A stretch of 64,000 bases of DNA, taken from the NCBI GenBank assembly GCA_026873275.1, contig JANTUC010000009.1, positions 186,001 through 250,000 of the forward strand. The letters run 5' to 3'. The position numbers were made by a program, and so were the translations under genes. The DNA comes from Pseudopithomyces maydicus. Its lineage: Eukaryota; Ascomycota; Dothideomycetes; Pleosporales; Didymosphaeriaceae. Of this stretch, positions 10,678 to 22,304 are shown piece after piece. The notes under the pieces are model-generated. The model did not search any database. It saw only the letters and a list, made by a program, of their open reading frames with translations, and was not told the DNA's origin. Position 1 is the first letter of the stretch; each line of letters starts with the position of its first letter.

Positions 10678-11534
10678 ATGTCCACCCGCAAGCGAAAACA
10701 GGAGGCCGAGGAGGAGGAGGAGCTCCAGGCTCTGCCGAGCGACGAGAGCGACGAGGAAGAGGAGTAAGTCGCCGCTTCTTGACGTCATCCCATCGCACCG
10801 CGCGGGAGCAGCGCCTCGTGAACACCCGCGTTGCAACCGCCGTCCGCGCTGCATCCGCATTGAGGCATTTGGCTGCGCGCTGAGAGCTTCGCTGGCGCTC
10901 TGTGTGCGTCTTCGCACGGCTGCCGGCCGGGCTGACGAATCCGCCAACTTGACATACATGTTGACATTCTATCTCCGCTTCCATCTGATTTTACATGTTT
11001 TGTTTCGACACGCACGTCCAGTTGAACCATCGATGCCCCCTCTCTCGTCTACACACCTACCTATTCATCCATCCATCCATCCATCTATCCATCTATCTCT
11101 TGCTCCCGCCTCCCGACGCCCCTCGCGCCCACCGCAAGGCTGACTCCCCCACCCCAGATACGAGGACTCGGAAGGCTCCGCCTTCGACGACGAGGACGCC
11201 TCCGACGAAGAAGCCCCGCGTAAGTGACCGGTCCGCCTCGTGACTGTCTTCCCTGCTGATCTGACCGTGCACCCCAGCGCCGAAGAAGAAGGCGCGCCAG
11301 ACTCGCAAGAAGGACGACGATGAGGACGATGAGGAAGAAGAGGAGGAGGAAGAGGAGCTCGAGGAGGAAGACGACGATGCGCCTGAGGGCGAGGGCGAGG
11401 GCGATGACGATGCCGCCGATGAGGATGCTGATGCGAAGAAGGCGCCTGGCGCGGAGAAGGATCGCGAGGTCAAGCCGTCCGAGGATAAGGCTGCTGCTCC
11501 TGTGGTTGCTGATGATGAGGATGACGAGGAGTAA
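10678..11534 (+). CDS. Small acidic nuclear protein
   Basis: I do not recognise this 134-aa protein as a named family. It starts MSTRKRKQEAEEEEE. Exons are 10678-10763, 11158-11219 and 11278-11534, all with gtaagt donors and cag acceptors. It is dominated by Glu/Asp runs and carries a basic patch, KKKARQTRKK, that could be a nuclear localisation signal. It ends VADDEDDEE. Such charge patterning resembles histone chaperones or nucleosome-binding acidic proteins, but this is an inference from composition only. The first intron is unusually long (394 nt) and contains a catc repeat. The strict splice consensus at all four sites and in-frame joining make a real gene likely. Confidence 0.7.
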
Positions 11535-12446
11535 TTGTGTGGTTGCGATGGTGGGGGGTATGTGTCCTGTGTACTGCAGGGTCGTAGTGCAGTCGCTGCA
11601 ATATAATGCAACCCTTTCTCTGGGACTTTCTTTCCGTCTTGATTGTCATGATCGCGATCGTGCTGTCCTATTATAGGTATCAGGTACCAGGTACCGCTCG
11701 ACATACTGACAAATCATGACATGTGTCCAACGCATACACATCCACGCCGTCAAAAGATCCACATCTCACTACCAGACTACCAGACGCGAAACTCCGCATA
11801 TCAAAGGATAAAGCGAGCCAAATGGGCTTTCACGATACCGTCTCCGTGCACGTAAACGAAGAGATCTAGCGAAGATATCCGGTGTACATACACTCGCACT
11901 GCATCATAGACGTGTTGTGGTATATCTGTTAGACCGGGGCCCTGAATATATACATAACTACAACACGCCATTCCAGCCGGTGATAAATACATACGAGTGA
12001 GCGTAACATGATTCAGCGCGAATCTAGAGTACCAAGTCTCGCCTGATTATCCGTGTACACCGTGTAGTCCACCTCCCTCTCGCCTCTTCCATCCTATCAT
12101 ATATATAAATAACTAAACAAATAAATAAACCACGTCGTCTTCGCCTCATCTCGCAAAAGCAGCAAGCAAGCAAGCAAGCCAGCTCACCAGCCAGCCTTTT
12201 ACATCCCTCCAGCTTATACATCATGCGACATTTTTTCTACCTAGGTCTACATGTAGAGTGCATATGCCTTTCCTTTCCCCCATCATTCCCCACACTCTAG
12301 CCCTGTAAATTGTCAACTGGCTAAAAACATATAACTTCCCTCCTACGTATACCTCCCGCTCCACGTATCCCTCACCAAACACTCCATAAATACTCAATTC
12401 TGTACTCACTCACCATCACCATCACCGTCCCATCCAAACACTTTGA

Positions 12447-12466
12447 ACACTACACTAGTGTAGTGT
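12447..12466. other. Perfect 20-bp palindrome
   Basis: The sequence acactacact is followed directly by its inverted complement. Its central 12 bases, tacactagtgta, occur again at 12549-12560. Function is unknown; it could be a protein-binding site or a chance product of local repeats. Confidence 0.8.
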
Positions 12467-12702
12467 ACCTGGTCCCCGCTATCCCCAACCCAGCCTAGCC
12501 CCGGACCCATCCCCAAAGTAGACAAGCCCCCAACATGACACTAGAGCTTACACTAGTGTACACCCGTGTACGTACATACAGGGGTCCGCGACACGCCGCA
12601 GCTCGATGCGCACAGTGCCGCAAACAAAGTGGTCTGATACTCGCGTGGGAAAGTGGGCGTTGCGGCGGCCATGCGAGGGGTGCAGGGGCCGCGTTAGTGC
12701 GG

Positions 12703-12731
12703 TGTGTATGTATGTATGTATGTATGTACGT
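12703..12731. repeat. TATG microsatellite
   Basis: About seven tetranucleotide units (gtat/tatg) are followed by a gtacg variant. Confidence 0.85.
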
Positions 12732-13199
12732 ATGCGGTATGACATAGTGGGTTGGGTGGATGGGTGGGTTACGTAGATAGGTAGGTACCTAGTGGTTTGG
12801 GGCAGCGGGAAGGAGTGACGGGTCCTGGTGGACCCGGGCAGGTACCTGGCTACGAGAGCGATGGATGGAGGGATGGAAAGGTGAATTTGTGGGTGGTGGG
12901 TGCACTGGAATCTGTATTCGCGGTGTGTATGAGGAGAGAAAGAATTGCTTTCTGGCATACGCATACGTATACCGTAGACATGTATGTATGTATGCATGTA
13001 TGTGTGTATAATTATGCCCTCTACCGATCCACTCCAATCCATCTCGATCCCTAGCTAAAGGCCATCCCCCATAATCTAATACATCCGGCATTCATCACGC
13101 TCAAACAGTCCGGCTGTGAAAGACAAACGACAACAAAGCTAGCTAAATAAATAAAAAAACGATTGGGAATTTCCGATGCGAGCTGCGCTATACATATGC

Positions 13200-13228
13200 G
13201 TATATATATATATATATGTAATATATAT
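13200..13228. repeat. TA-rich dinucleotide tract
   Basis: Alternating ta units, slightly interrupted by g, lie downstream of noxR. Confidence 0.8.
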
Positions 13229-13527
13229 GCGGCGGATGGACGGACGGACGGATGGATAAATGGATGAGGAAATATAAAAAGATGCTTCGCTGGTAACAAC
13301 ATACATATCGACATTACATCAAAAAGGGGTGCGTGCGAGCTACGGTATGCCTTCGTAGATATAAGCGGGAATAGAAAACGGTGCGGCCCCGCGGGCGTGC
13401 GGGGCGGAATGCGCGGGTATCTCAGATCTATACTTCTCGTATCCAAACCTAAATAGACAATATAGATTAGCTGCTGCGCGCGTAGATGGGTTGTTGATGT
13501 GGTGGTGGAGGTGGTGATGGGGGCAAG

Positions 13528-15395
13528 CTAAAACTGGGAGACAGAGATGCTGGGTGCAAAGGAGGGTGCTTGGGCTGCGGATTGGGGCGGTGCAAAGGTG
13601 AGCCATACCTCCATCTTGGGTGTGTCGGAGCCTTCCTTGCGAGCCATGCTCTTTGCGTTCTGGATGGCCATGTCCAGATCGTCTTCGTCGGCCATGGTGA
13701 TCATGTCGCCGTCATCCTTGATCTCGACCTTGAAGTTCTGGCGGATGCCAAACTTCTCGCGGATCGACTGTACAAAGTCGCGCATCGATGTGCTGGGCGT
13801 GATGAATACGTAGCGCGTGTCGCCAGCGTGCACCTTGACTCTGATCTTGCCGCCGGTGCCGCCACGACCAGAAGATGTCGTGGAGCGCGCTGGTGATCGC
13901 CTCCTGGTCTTGGATCGAGACACCATTTCAAAGTCAGCATCGTCGAGGTCGCTGCCGTCGTAGTCGTCTTCCTCCTCTTCGTCGATGTAAGTAGGGCGGG
14001 ATTTCTGCCCCCGGGAGCCACGTCCATACGCTCCCCTGCTGCCACGCGATTGATACATGTCGTATACGTCATCAGCGTAGTCATCGTCGTCCTCTGACCC
14101 GCGGCGACGAGGAGGCTCGCGCGAACGTCGACCGCCCGCGTCCCGGCCGCCTGGGTCTCGGCGATCCGCGTCGCGAGTGCGCAGTGTGTCTTGTCGGCTT
14201 GGCGCCGGACGCTCTGAAGCAGATCGCTGAGTGCCTCTTCGCTGTGGCGGGGGTTCGTCCCTTCGGTCATATTGACGGTCGTCTCTGCGGTCATCCTTGC
14301 GGTCATCCCTGCGGTCGTCCCTGCGGTCGAAAGCAGCACGTCCGAGGTTAAGCGGCTGTGGCTTCGGTCCACCACCTCGGACAGACTGAGCGCGAGACAT
14401 TGGCGCATTTGGGTCTGCTTTCTTTTCGCCACCGGACCGGCGGTTGTCGGACTCTGGTGGCGGTGTTGGCGGGAACATATTGCGGTTCATGGGGGGTTCG
14501 GACTGCTGTCGGGCTCTGCTCTGGAGCTCCGGCTTCACCAGGTTCGTCGCAGCAAAAGACAGCTTATCCTCGGGTCGGTCATCCTTGGCTGAGGCGGCCA
14601 TCTTCTTGATCTCAGAGCCGGCAAATCCGGTGAAAGCGTTCTGGCGGTCCGAAGCGGCGACAAGACGGGCCTTTCCGAGATAATCCTTCGTTTTCAAGTT
14701 CTTGACCTTTGCATCGTTGGGGCGGTATACAATGCCGACTGGGATGGAGAAGACTGTGTAGCCCTCTGCCTCCTCCCGGATGGCTTCGTCAATGACATCG
14801 TGATCTGGCACCACCTTTTCCTTGGCGGCGAAAGACAAATCCTGCATACCCGCATCCTTCTGCTGGAGGTAAATGTAGCAGAGACCGCGGTTGAAAAGAA
14901 CCTCGCACGAATACAACTTGAACTTGAGACCCAGTTGCTCGTAGTCGATGTTGTTGTTGCCGCGGAGATACAGAAGCGTGTCGTTAAAATTGGCGAGGGC
15001 CTCCTCGAAATCGCCCATAAGAAAGTTGGAGACGCCCTGCTGGAAGTAGGCGACGGCGAGATACTGGTCCAGCCGCACAGCGCGCTGGTAGCAGTCGACC
15101 TGTGTACAAGTGAGCACGTGCGCACGGCGGGGCGAGGGGCGGGTCGCGGCTACTCACCGCCTTCTCATGCTCGCCGAGTGTTGCATGGATGACTCCGCAG
15201 TTGAACAGGATCTTGGAGGTGTCTGAAATCTGGTCAAAGGTCTTCAGGGCCTCGTCGAACTCGTTGTTGTCGTAGGCACCCAGGGCTGCCACCCAAGTCT
15301 CGATTTCCTGCCCCGCGGTTAGCGGTGACATTCTGCAGGATCAATTGTGCATCTGCATCGCCACAGGCACGGCTGCATACCTGCTTCAGAGACAT
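13528..15395 (-). CDS. noxR: NADPH oxidase regulator NoxR (p67phox-like)
   Basis: Cytosolic activator of fungal NADPH oxidases that works with Rac and Cdc24/Bem1 in hyphal development and sexual differentiation. Exon 1 is only five codons, MSLKQ (15381-15395). Introns are 15308-15380 and 15100-15157; the product is 578 aa with an intact frame. Tetratricopeptide repeats fill about residues 1-210 (FDEALKTFDQI; VAYFQQGVSNFLMGDFEEALANF; VLFNRGLCYIYL). A long disordered middle contains an Arg/Asp repeat (DRRDDRRDDRKDDRR) and a Tyr/Asp-rich acidic part. The C-terminal PB1 domain begins IRVKVHAGDTRYVF and includes MADEDDLDMAIQNAK (OPCA-like). This gene is a strong marker for a filamentous ascomycete. 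Confidence 0.95.
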
Positions 15396-16452
15396 GACGA
15401 TGTTTCTCTAGTAGTTACCCGGCAGTATGGTGTCGTCAAGCCTCGTCCTCTATCGCTCTTGCCCACCGCTCCACGGCTGGGTCGTCCCGTGATGTGTCGT
15501 TTCGTGCGCGCGCGCGAAGGATCCTCGTCTCGCTTCTTCGACTGTGAATTTCACGACGGAGCCACCTGGGCTGTCTGGACGTGTGTGCGGTAGCGAATGC
15601 TTGTGTGATTACGTAGTGGTCGCCTCGGCTATTGAGGGGGGATGTTGGTGGTGTTGGGGTGTGTTGGGGTGCGGGGAGCGGGCCAAAAGAGTGACTACGG
15701 TGATGCGGCTCTCGAGGGAAGAAGGAAGCGTCTGAGGAGGGAGGCGGAGGCTTTGAGGAATGCACGGCGAGGTGACAGGGCACGGGGAGGATCTGATGGG
15801 CGGCTGGAGACTGGCGTAAGTGGGGAGACCAAATCTGAGTCCCAGCGCGTCTGAGGTTCGCCTTGGCCTCGACGTGCATTGGCCGCGATGATTGGCCCGC
15901 GACGAGCGCGGCGCTCGCATCCACAGCGCTTCGAAGACCGCCGCGACACTACGTCCCAGCCCATTCGAGCATGACACCACCGCCATGCCATTCTGCGAGA
16001 ATCATCGGCGCCCAGCCGCCGCCGAACTGTTGTCTGGGCGTGCCTGTCCGCGAAGACGCGCCGTCGCGAGCCTCGCCGGACAGCCCTCCCTCTCCCCAGA
16101 TGGGCCCAAGGCGGCGTTTGAGGTCTGTTACATGGGCTTCCCGCTGTGAGACACCCACGTGACCCCCAGCAAACCTTGGAACCCTATCCGGAGCCTCCTC
16201 GGGCATGAACGCATAATCCTGGGGCCTCGAAGAAGCCACTGCCATCTGTTCAGCATCATCACGCATGCAGTGTTTCGGCCTGGAAATCAAGGTATAGCTC
16301 TCGCTTCACGGACACGGCAAGCCGTGCTGAAACGCACATTCTTCTTCGATAAGCCTTGGAAGCCAAGGTGCAAGGAGCGATCTACGCCTTGCGAGTACGG
16401 GGAAGTCTTCTACAGACCAGACGTGACGAGAACTCGGGACCAGCCGCCAACC
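15396..16452. other. Intergenic region, noxR upstream / CCS downstream
   Basis: No gene is supported in 1.06 kb. Overlapping frames on both strands have Arg/Pro-rich shadow composition. It should contain the noxR promoter. No repeat or TATA box stands out. Confidence 0.55.
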
Positions 16453-17386
16453 TCATAGCATGCCCCGTCCAACTTCGTCCTGGCGCTCCTGCCACACCGT
16501 CTTGCCGGAACACGAACATACCGTTTTGTCGTTTTCCCAGACGCCGGCACTCCTAATACACGTCAGGCCTGTCAGATGGAACAGAAACAACAAACTTACC
16601 GAGCAATCACCCCAACAAGGGTGTCCGCGTCGTTCTTGTCAAACGCCCCGTCCTGCTGCCTTGCCACCACAATGCTGCGCCCGATCATCTCCCAGATCTG
16701 AATCGGCTTATCCAGGAACACGGTGCCCACGCCACCTTTGTTCACTTCGAGCGTTCCAAACACGCCCCGGCACGGAGTGCCTTCCAGCTTTGCTTTTGCA
16801 GCCTCCCATATGGGGCCCGTGGACTCTGGGCCGTCTGAGATGTCCCCTGATTCCCGGATGGTTGCATGGTAGGTTCCAGGAGACAATCCTCTGATGCTGA
16901 GGTCGATGATGGTGATCGTGGGCGCAACCTGAACCATGCGCACAAGCCCCCGCACCTTGTTCTCCACGTGCGGAGCGAATGACTCTAGTATACATACAGC
17001 AGCGCCTGTAGATCTTCAATTAATACCATACGACGAGCTGTGGGCTAATCCAAGCCTATTGCAACCTCGCAGAACCACGAGGTAGCACGGTAAAAGGGTG
17101 AACATACTATTTGCCTTGCCACTTCCCCGCAGGATAGCATCACGGCCGGTGTTCTGAATGGCCTCCACAATTGCCGAAGGCGCTGCATTACCCTCAACGG
17201 TGACCAGCTGCTCCTTCAGGTCGGCAGAGATGTTTTGAATTCCTGCTCTTGTCAACGCGACCGTCCCAGGACCTAGCGGCGAGTCACCGTACCGCTTAGT
17301 TGCTGCAGGGAACCTTTGATGTCCTTGATGCATGCTTCACACGTCATATGCACCGCAAAGGTTGTTTCGAAGGTGGGAATCGTCAT
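16453..17386 (-). CDS. CCS1: Copper chaperone for superoxide dismutase
   Basis: Delivers copper to Cu/Zn-SOD and forms its disulfide, in cytosol and mitochondrial intermembrane space. Four exons give 244 aa; introns are 17243-17292, 17006-17107 and 16553-16599. The N-terminal heavy-metal domain has MTCEACIKDI (residues 14-23, MTCxxC copper site). The SOD-like middle domain reads LSIRGLSPGTYH and GDISDGPESTG, the place of the SOD electrostatic loop. The last exon encodes VCSCSGKTVWQE with the C-terminal CxC copper-transfer motif. All exon joins keep frame with no missing base. It is divergent from uL13m. Confidence 0.95.
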
Positions 17387-17716
17387 TTTGTGAATCGCAG
17401 AAGATGCAACGCCCGAAAGTGTTTCCAATCAAGGTTGCGGTGTTGCTCTTCTCTTGATATTTCAACCCGCTTTGAAATCGAATGACATGGGGCGGGTCTC
17501 CGGCGGGACCGACAGGGAAGCGCCGATGGGGAGCGCACGTGACTCCGCCTTCCAGAAATTATTGCCAAGCATCTACAGCCAGACTGCTCCAACGAGAAGC
17601 ACATCCAACGACGTCCTCGCGCGACACTCCCTGGGGTTCTGACGGACAACCGAATTTACGCGGCAACTCCAGGAAGTCTTTATTGCTGTCTGTCTGGTCA
17701 TTGGCCCCTGACCGTC
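17387..17716. promoter_or_regulatory. Shared divergent promoter, CCS1 / uL13m
   Basis: These 330 bp separate divergent start codons of two genes connected to mitochondria. No TATA box is obvious. Co-regulation is an inference from geometry. Confidence 0.45.
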
Positions 17717-18339
17717 ATGTCTCAAGTTGTAGGCAAAGTACGTATCCCGTCGGACCTCCGCATCACCCAGTCCGCTCCCAATTGTCACGGATGCACACCA
17801 GACAGATGAGCAGCAGTCGCCAAAGTGTTCGAGTATACTGACAAGCTGCACAGACACGCCTTGCCTACGCCCGCGCATGGCACCATGTCGATGTCGCTAG
17901 CGACGAACGCGCCCTCGGCCGCCTCGCCTCCAGCATAGCACTCACCCTGATGGGCAAGCACAAGCCCATCTTCGACCCTTCCACCGACTGCGGCGACTAC
18001 GTCGTCGCTACAAACTGCGCACATATCCACGTCACGGGCAAGAAGCGCGAGCAAAAGCTGTACCGCACGCACACCACACGGCCTGGTTCGCTTCAGGAGA
18101 TCAGTCTGGAAAACTTGGCACTAAAATGGGGAGGAGGCGAAGTGCTCAGGAGGGCTGTGAGTGGTATGCTGCCGAAGAACCGGTTACGAAAGGGTAGACT
18201 GGAGAGATTGAAGACCTTCGAGGGTGAGGGCAACCCATACAAGGAGAATTTCCTAAACGTGCGAAATGGAGGTGGGCAGAGTATAGTGGGACTTGAAGAG
18301 GTGCAAAAGACATTGAACGCGGCGAAACAGGAGAAGTAG
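17717..18339 (+). CDS. MRPL23: Mitochondrial large-subunit ribosomal protein uL13m
   Basis: Homologue of bacterial L13 and yeast MrpL23. Exon 1 is seven codons, MSQVVGK (17717-17737), joined over a 116-nt intron to exon 2 (17854-18339), giving 168 aa with an intact frame. Family signatures: WHHVDVASDERALGRLASSIA, LMGKHKPIFDP, GDYVVATNC, HIHVTGKKREQKLYRTHTT and AVSGMLPKNRLRKGRLERL. It is slightly longer than bacterial L13 (about 142 aa), as expected for a mitochondrial protein. A long cleavable presequence is not evident. Confidence 0.95.
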
Positions 18340-19060
18340 GCGCCAGCATCGTAGTCGGGTGCCATACGAAACGACAGCTGTTAAGAATATGTGTTTGGAT
18401 AAACAGAGGAGCATGGCATAGGAGTTGAGATACCTCGCAGGTACTTTCTTGTAACATATTCGGGCTCTAGAATTCATGGTTTGCAAAGAAACAGCAATCG
18501 TCGACCCAACAGTCCTTTGACTGACAGCGCATACATCATATTGCCATCAGCTTCAGTGGACTTAATGCCACCAACCACGGACCGGGCTACCTTTTCCCAT
18601 TTCCTAATTGCCAAAACAAATAGAAGAACGCATATTCCCCACCCCCGCACAATATCTTAAAGGACTCAAACAGCTGTAAAAGGACCTGATCCCCGTTTCC
18701 CCACCGCTAACACCGTGACACCAAGTGCTAACATCACGTCTATCTGATCGCATATGAGCGCTCATCACAGCCAAGTCAAATGACACTCTTATCCTTAAGC
18801 ATGCAGTTGCCGAATCACGAGCCGGCAGCCCTGCCACTACCGATTCTGTTTCCGCACCATCTTTATCCGGGGAACCCCCATCGATCTGGCGCACCTTCAT
18901 CTATATCTACTTTACGCGAAGCCAACCCCGGTTCCCATCCATCACCCACCACCTCGACACCTCTGACTCCCAAAACCTTCAGATTCACAAATATGTATAA
19001 AACGGCAACTCCAAACGCAAAACACACCCACCGCCCTCACCGCGGCCCGTACCACTCAAA
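18340..19060. other. Spacer and promoter of the secreted hydrolase
   Basis: No gene is seen. The right end holds a TATA box and a C-rich leader before the hydrolase ATG. Confidence 0.6.
18996..19002 (+). promoter_or_regulatory. TATA box of the secreted hydrolase
   Basis: The sequence tataaaa lies 59 bp before the ATG at 19061, a usual distance for an inducible fungal promoter. Confidence 0.6.
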
Positions 19061-20230
19061 ATGAAGCACACAACCCCCCTCCCGTTCCTCCTCCTCTCCC
19101 TCACCCTCACCCCCCAAACATGGGCCTCCCCCCGCCCCCTCCCCTCCTTCACCCCCAAACCAGGAAACTACCCCCCAACCGGCGACGGCGACTACGCCGG
19201 CGGCATCTTCAGCATCCCCCTGTCCCAACTCCCCTCCTACATCCCGCCCGGTCCCGGCACCGGCACCGAAACGCCCAAGTCCCCCGGGGCCAAAACCAGC
19301 GGCTCGGGCCCCTACCCCGCCGCCATGATGACCGACGCCTCGCTGCCAGGGCACACCATCTTCGCGCCGAAGCAGCCGCCGCCGGGGAACCTCAGCATGC
19401 CGTTTGTGGCGTGGGGGAATGGCGCGTGTACGCTGGATGCGGGGCAGTATGAGCGGTTTTTGGTCGAGGTGGCGAGTTGGGGGTATGTGGTTGCGGCGGA
19501 TGGGGCGCCGAGTGGGGGTGGGGGGACGGCGCAGCAGAGTAAGGTGCAGGATATGAGGGATTCGATTGAGTGGGCGTTTAAGGGGGGGCGAAGAAGTATG
19601 GGAATGTGGATGTGGGGAGGACGACGACGGCGGGGCATAGTTGTGGGGGGTTGGAGGCGATGAGTGTCGCGTATCATGATGAGAGGTATGTATGCGTGCG
19701 TGCGTGTGTGTGGGTTGCCGGGCAGATGGGAGGAGAAAGAGGAGGTGAGGAGAAGGAGGGTAGTGTGCGAACATGCTGACGAGGTGGCTAGGGTGAAGCG
19801 CATCATGATGTTCAACATTGCGATTTTCCAGGATGATCGAAGGTACCTTCTTTCAGAGATCAAGGTACCAGTTGCGTACTTCATCGGAGGAAAGCCCGAT
19901 ATGGGATACACGACTGTGAGTTTCCAATCTCCCACGATTTTTCGCACAAATTATTCAGCGGAATGTGTCTTCTAATCGTGGTGCTTGCAGTCTGCGAAGG
20001 ATTACGCGCTTCTTAACGCGGGGCTGCCCAAGCTCCGTGTGAACTTGGACACTGGCCATGGGGGAACATATTCTGCTACGAATGGTGGGAAGTTTGGGAA
20101 AGCGGCTGTTGCGTACTTGGAGTGGCAGTGGAGGGATAACGCTACGGCAAAAGCGACGATATTGGATCCGTCGAGCCCGAAGAGTTTGGTTAAGGATAAT
20201 TGGGTTGTGGAGAGCGCGAACTGGACATGA
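19061..20230 (+). CDS. Secreted alpha/beta hydrolase
   Basis: Predicted extracellular serine esterase/lipase-fold enzyme; the substrate is unknown. A signal peptide (MKHTTPLPFLLLSLTL, then an Ala-Ser-Pro region) is followed by a Pro/Gly-rich segment. The nucleophile elbow is GHSCGG with Ser at about residue 194. GGKPDMGY may supply the acid, and DTGHGGTY the histidine at about 273. Exons are 19061-19685, 19792-19915 and 19991-20230. One base is missing in the G7 run at 19582-19588, after which YGNVDVGRTTTAGHSCGG reads through. Corrected length is 329 aa. The pattern recalls cutinase/PET-hydrolase-like and chlorophyllase-like fungal families, but I cannot choose between them. Confidence 0.82.
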
Positions 20231-21187
20231 GTTCTTAGTGAAAAGGTCGGCATCTTGTGCTAGTCTTTAAGTTGGACTAGGGTCGTAAAGCAAAATATAT
20301 CTGTGAAATCTCGATAACGGTAAGGAGAAAACCCTTATGTAGTCGCTCTTATAAACACGATCTAAGTTATTATGTTTTGCCTTTCATGATGGTGCATCTT
20401 TATTTGATAAATATTCTGGTCTGGTCCTTGAACAACAATTGAAACACTTACTTATATAATACTGCTAAGAAAACAGTCTATTACAATGAAGACACATGTA
20501 GTTCTCCTCTATAATGTGCAGGTGAATTAAACTGATAATGCTGAATTAGAGATGCTAATAAAAAATTAGGATGCAATAAGCGGACTGATCAGATCTTATT
20601 TCTAAGATACATCGTGCTTCCCTGTCGACTCCTCATATATATATGTAGCAAACTGAGAAATTGGTAGTTGTTAGGCGATTGATAGGCTGGATTGTAATAT
20701 CTTCAACACGAGACATCTCCCAAAAGATCGCCATTGTTCAACTAAGTTTAAATAACCTAGCCATTGACTCATACAACTGAGGACCCGCATCAACATGACA
20801 TAGTATATTGAACTTGTCTACTCGTGAGATAGTGACGATATATGAGGCTAGAAGTGAGGGAGCTCATAAAGCTAGGTGCATGGGAATGAGATTAGTGAAA
20901 AAATTGTAATGAACCCATTGTTTACAAGTGTGTAAGTAAAAGGGCTACATACACGACAGCGATTAATAGCTAAGATATACAGGGAGTACAGGAAATATAC
21001 TGTTAGCTGAAACACAATACATATATATAGATGATATAGACTTGTGAAATACAAAAGGAAGAAAGGAAGACAACAACTTAAGCTCGATTGTATTCATACA
21101 TTCTTCCTCAGGGGTATATCTCAAAAACAAAAATAATAATCAAAAACCTCTGTAAGAGACCAAGCTTGCACTGAACGCCCAACGTCT
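20231..21187. other. Convergent AT-rich spacer
   Basis: Nearly 1 kb between the hydrolase and the GH76 gene is markedly AT-richer than its surroundings. It contains no supported gene, only short ta runs (20636-20645, 21019-21030). Confidence 0.6.
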
Positions 21188-22304
21188 TTACGACACAGCA
21201 ATATAGCCAGCAACAACCGCATCGACCGCGCTCGTCGTTGTGTGGAACGAGACATCACCGCACTCCCCTCCCAGTTGAGGCAGTAATCACCACCATCGCG
21301 TCTAGCATTCTTGAAAACAGCATCCGCATTCCGTGTCATGAAATCCCGCAGCTCGCTAGGTGGCGACGGCGCATTGCGCACCAACCAGCCCAAGTTCCGC
21401 ATGAAGATACCAGTCTGCAACGACAACGCCTCACTAGTGCAGCAGAACTCGTGCAGAATGCCCGTCTTGCCTGCCTCCGCCACCGTCGCATTGGCAATCT
21501 GGTACGCCGCCCAGATGTGCCCATCGTTACCGGTGGCCTTGTACAGCTGGAAGAGGCCCCCGAGGATGACACCTTGGTTGTATGTCCAGGGGAGTAGGTT
21601 GACGGTGCAGTCGGGGTTCAGACCGTCGGAGATGGTTCCCTCGGGGCGGAAGACTCCGCTTTCACCGGTCATCCAGTCCCAGCTGCGCATGGCGAGGTTG
21701 AGGTACTCGTCACGACGGTCTGGGATCAGGTTGGCGAGGTGTGCTGCGGCAGTGATGAAGAGTTCATTTGATATAGAGGCGAGACCTGTGTGGGGCTTGT
21801 CCCACCATAGTCCGTTGCCGCCGCAGTTGGGGCTGAAACCGGTTGCCATATCTTCGACTGAGAATGCAGTTAGCATCAAACTAGCTATGGGTATTGTAGT
21901 TACTTACCAATCTTCTGTGCCATTTCAAGATACTTGGTGTCGCCAGTGTTCTCGTATACTTGCAACCAGCAGAGAGCCCACCAGCCCTCGTCATCGTAAA
22001 AGTCATTGAGGTAGTTGTTACCCGACTGCTTGTCGAACGTGTTCTCCCAGATAGGACGGGCCTTGTCGGCGTACGACTGATCAATGGCAGCAAGATCGGC
22101 GAGAATTGTCAACGCGTTTGCGCTCGGCCACCAGTCATTGTTGTTCCACAGGCCAGTGTTGAAATCATATTTGCCTGCCAAGTCGTCGGCTGCAGCGCGG
22201 GCATTGGCAAGTAGCTCGTCATTATCCCGAGCAGAGAGAGAGGTAGGTGACGAGAACGCTCTGCTTGTGAGGGCAAGCGTGGAAAGAAACGAAATAGATC
22301 GCAT
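21188..22304 (-). CDS. GH76 glycosidase (alpha-1,6-mannanase type)
   Basis: Predicted secreted (alpha/alpha)6-barrel enzyme acting on alpha-1,6-mannan; the family includes bacterial endomannanases and the fungal Dfg5/Dcw1 cell-wall enzymes. A signal peptide (MRSISFLSTLALTSRAFS) is followed by WNNNDWWPSANAL and FYDDEGWWAL, where Asp104-Asp105 are the likely catalytic pair. Later signatures are FSPNCGGNGLWWDK, LLPWTYNQGVILGGL and DYCLNWEG. The intron is 21858-21907. One base is missing in the C4 run at 21265-21268, after which SAVDAVVAGYIAVS ends the protein at 21188; without it the frame would run on to 21121. Corrected length is 355 aa. No GPI signal or C-terminal membrane segment is seen, so it is probably a soluble secreted type. 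Confidence 0.9.

Larger units (their letters stand above)
11535..13527. other. Convergent intergenic region with microsatellites
   Basis: Two kilobases lie between the convergent acidic-protein and noxR genes. No gene is supported. The region contains a 20-bp perfect palindrome (12447-12466), TATG repeats (12703-12731), a TA tract (13200-13228), a second tatg run near 12975-13010 and (cggac) units near 13235. The ends presumably hold 3' UTRs. Confidence 0.6.
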
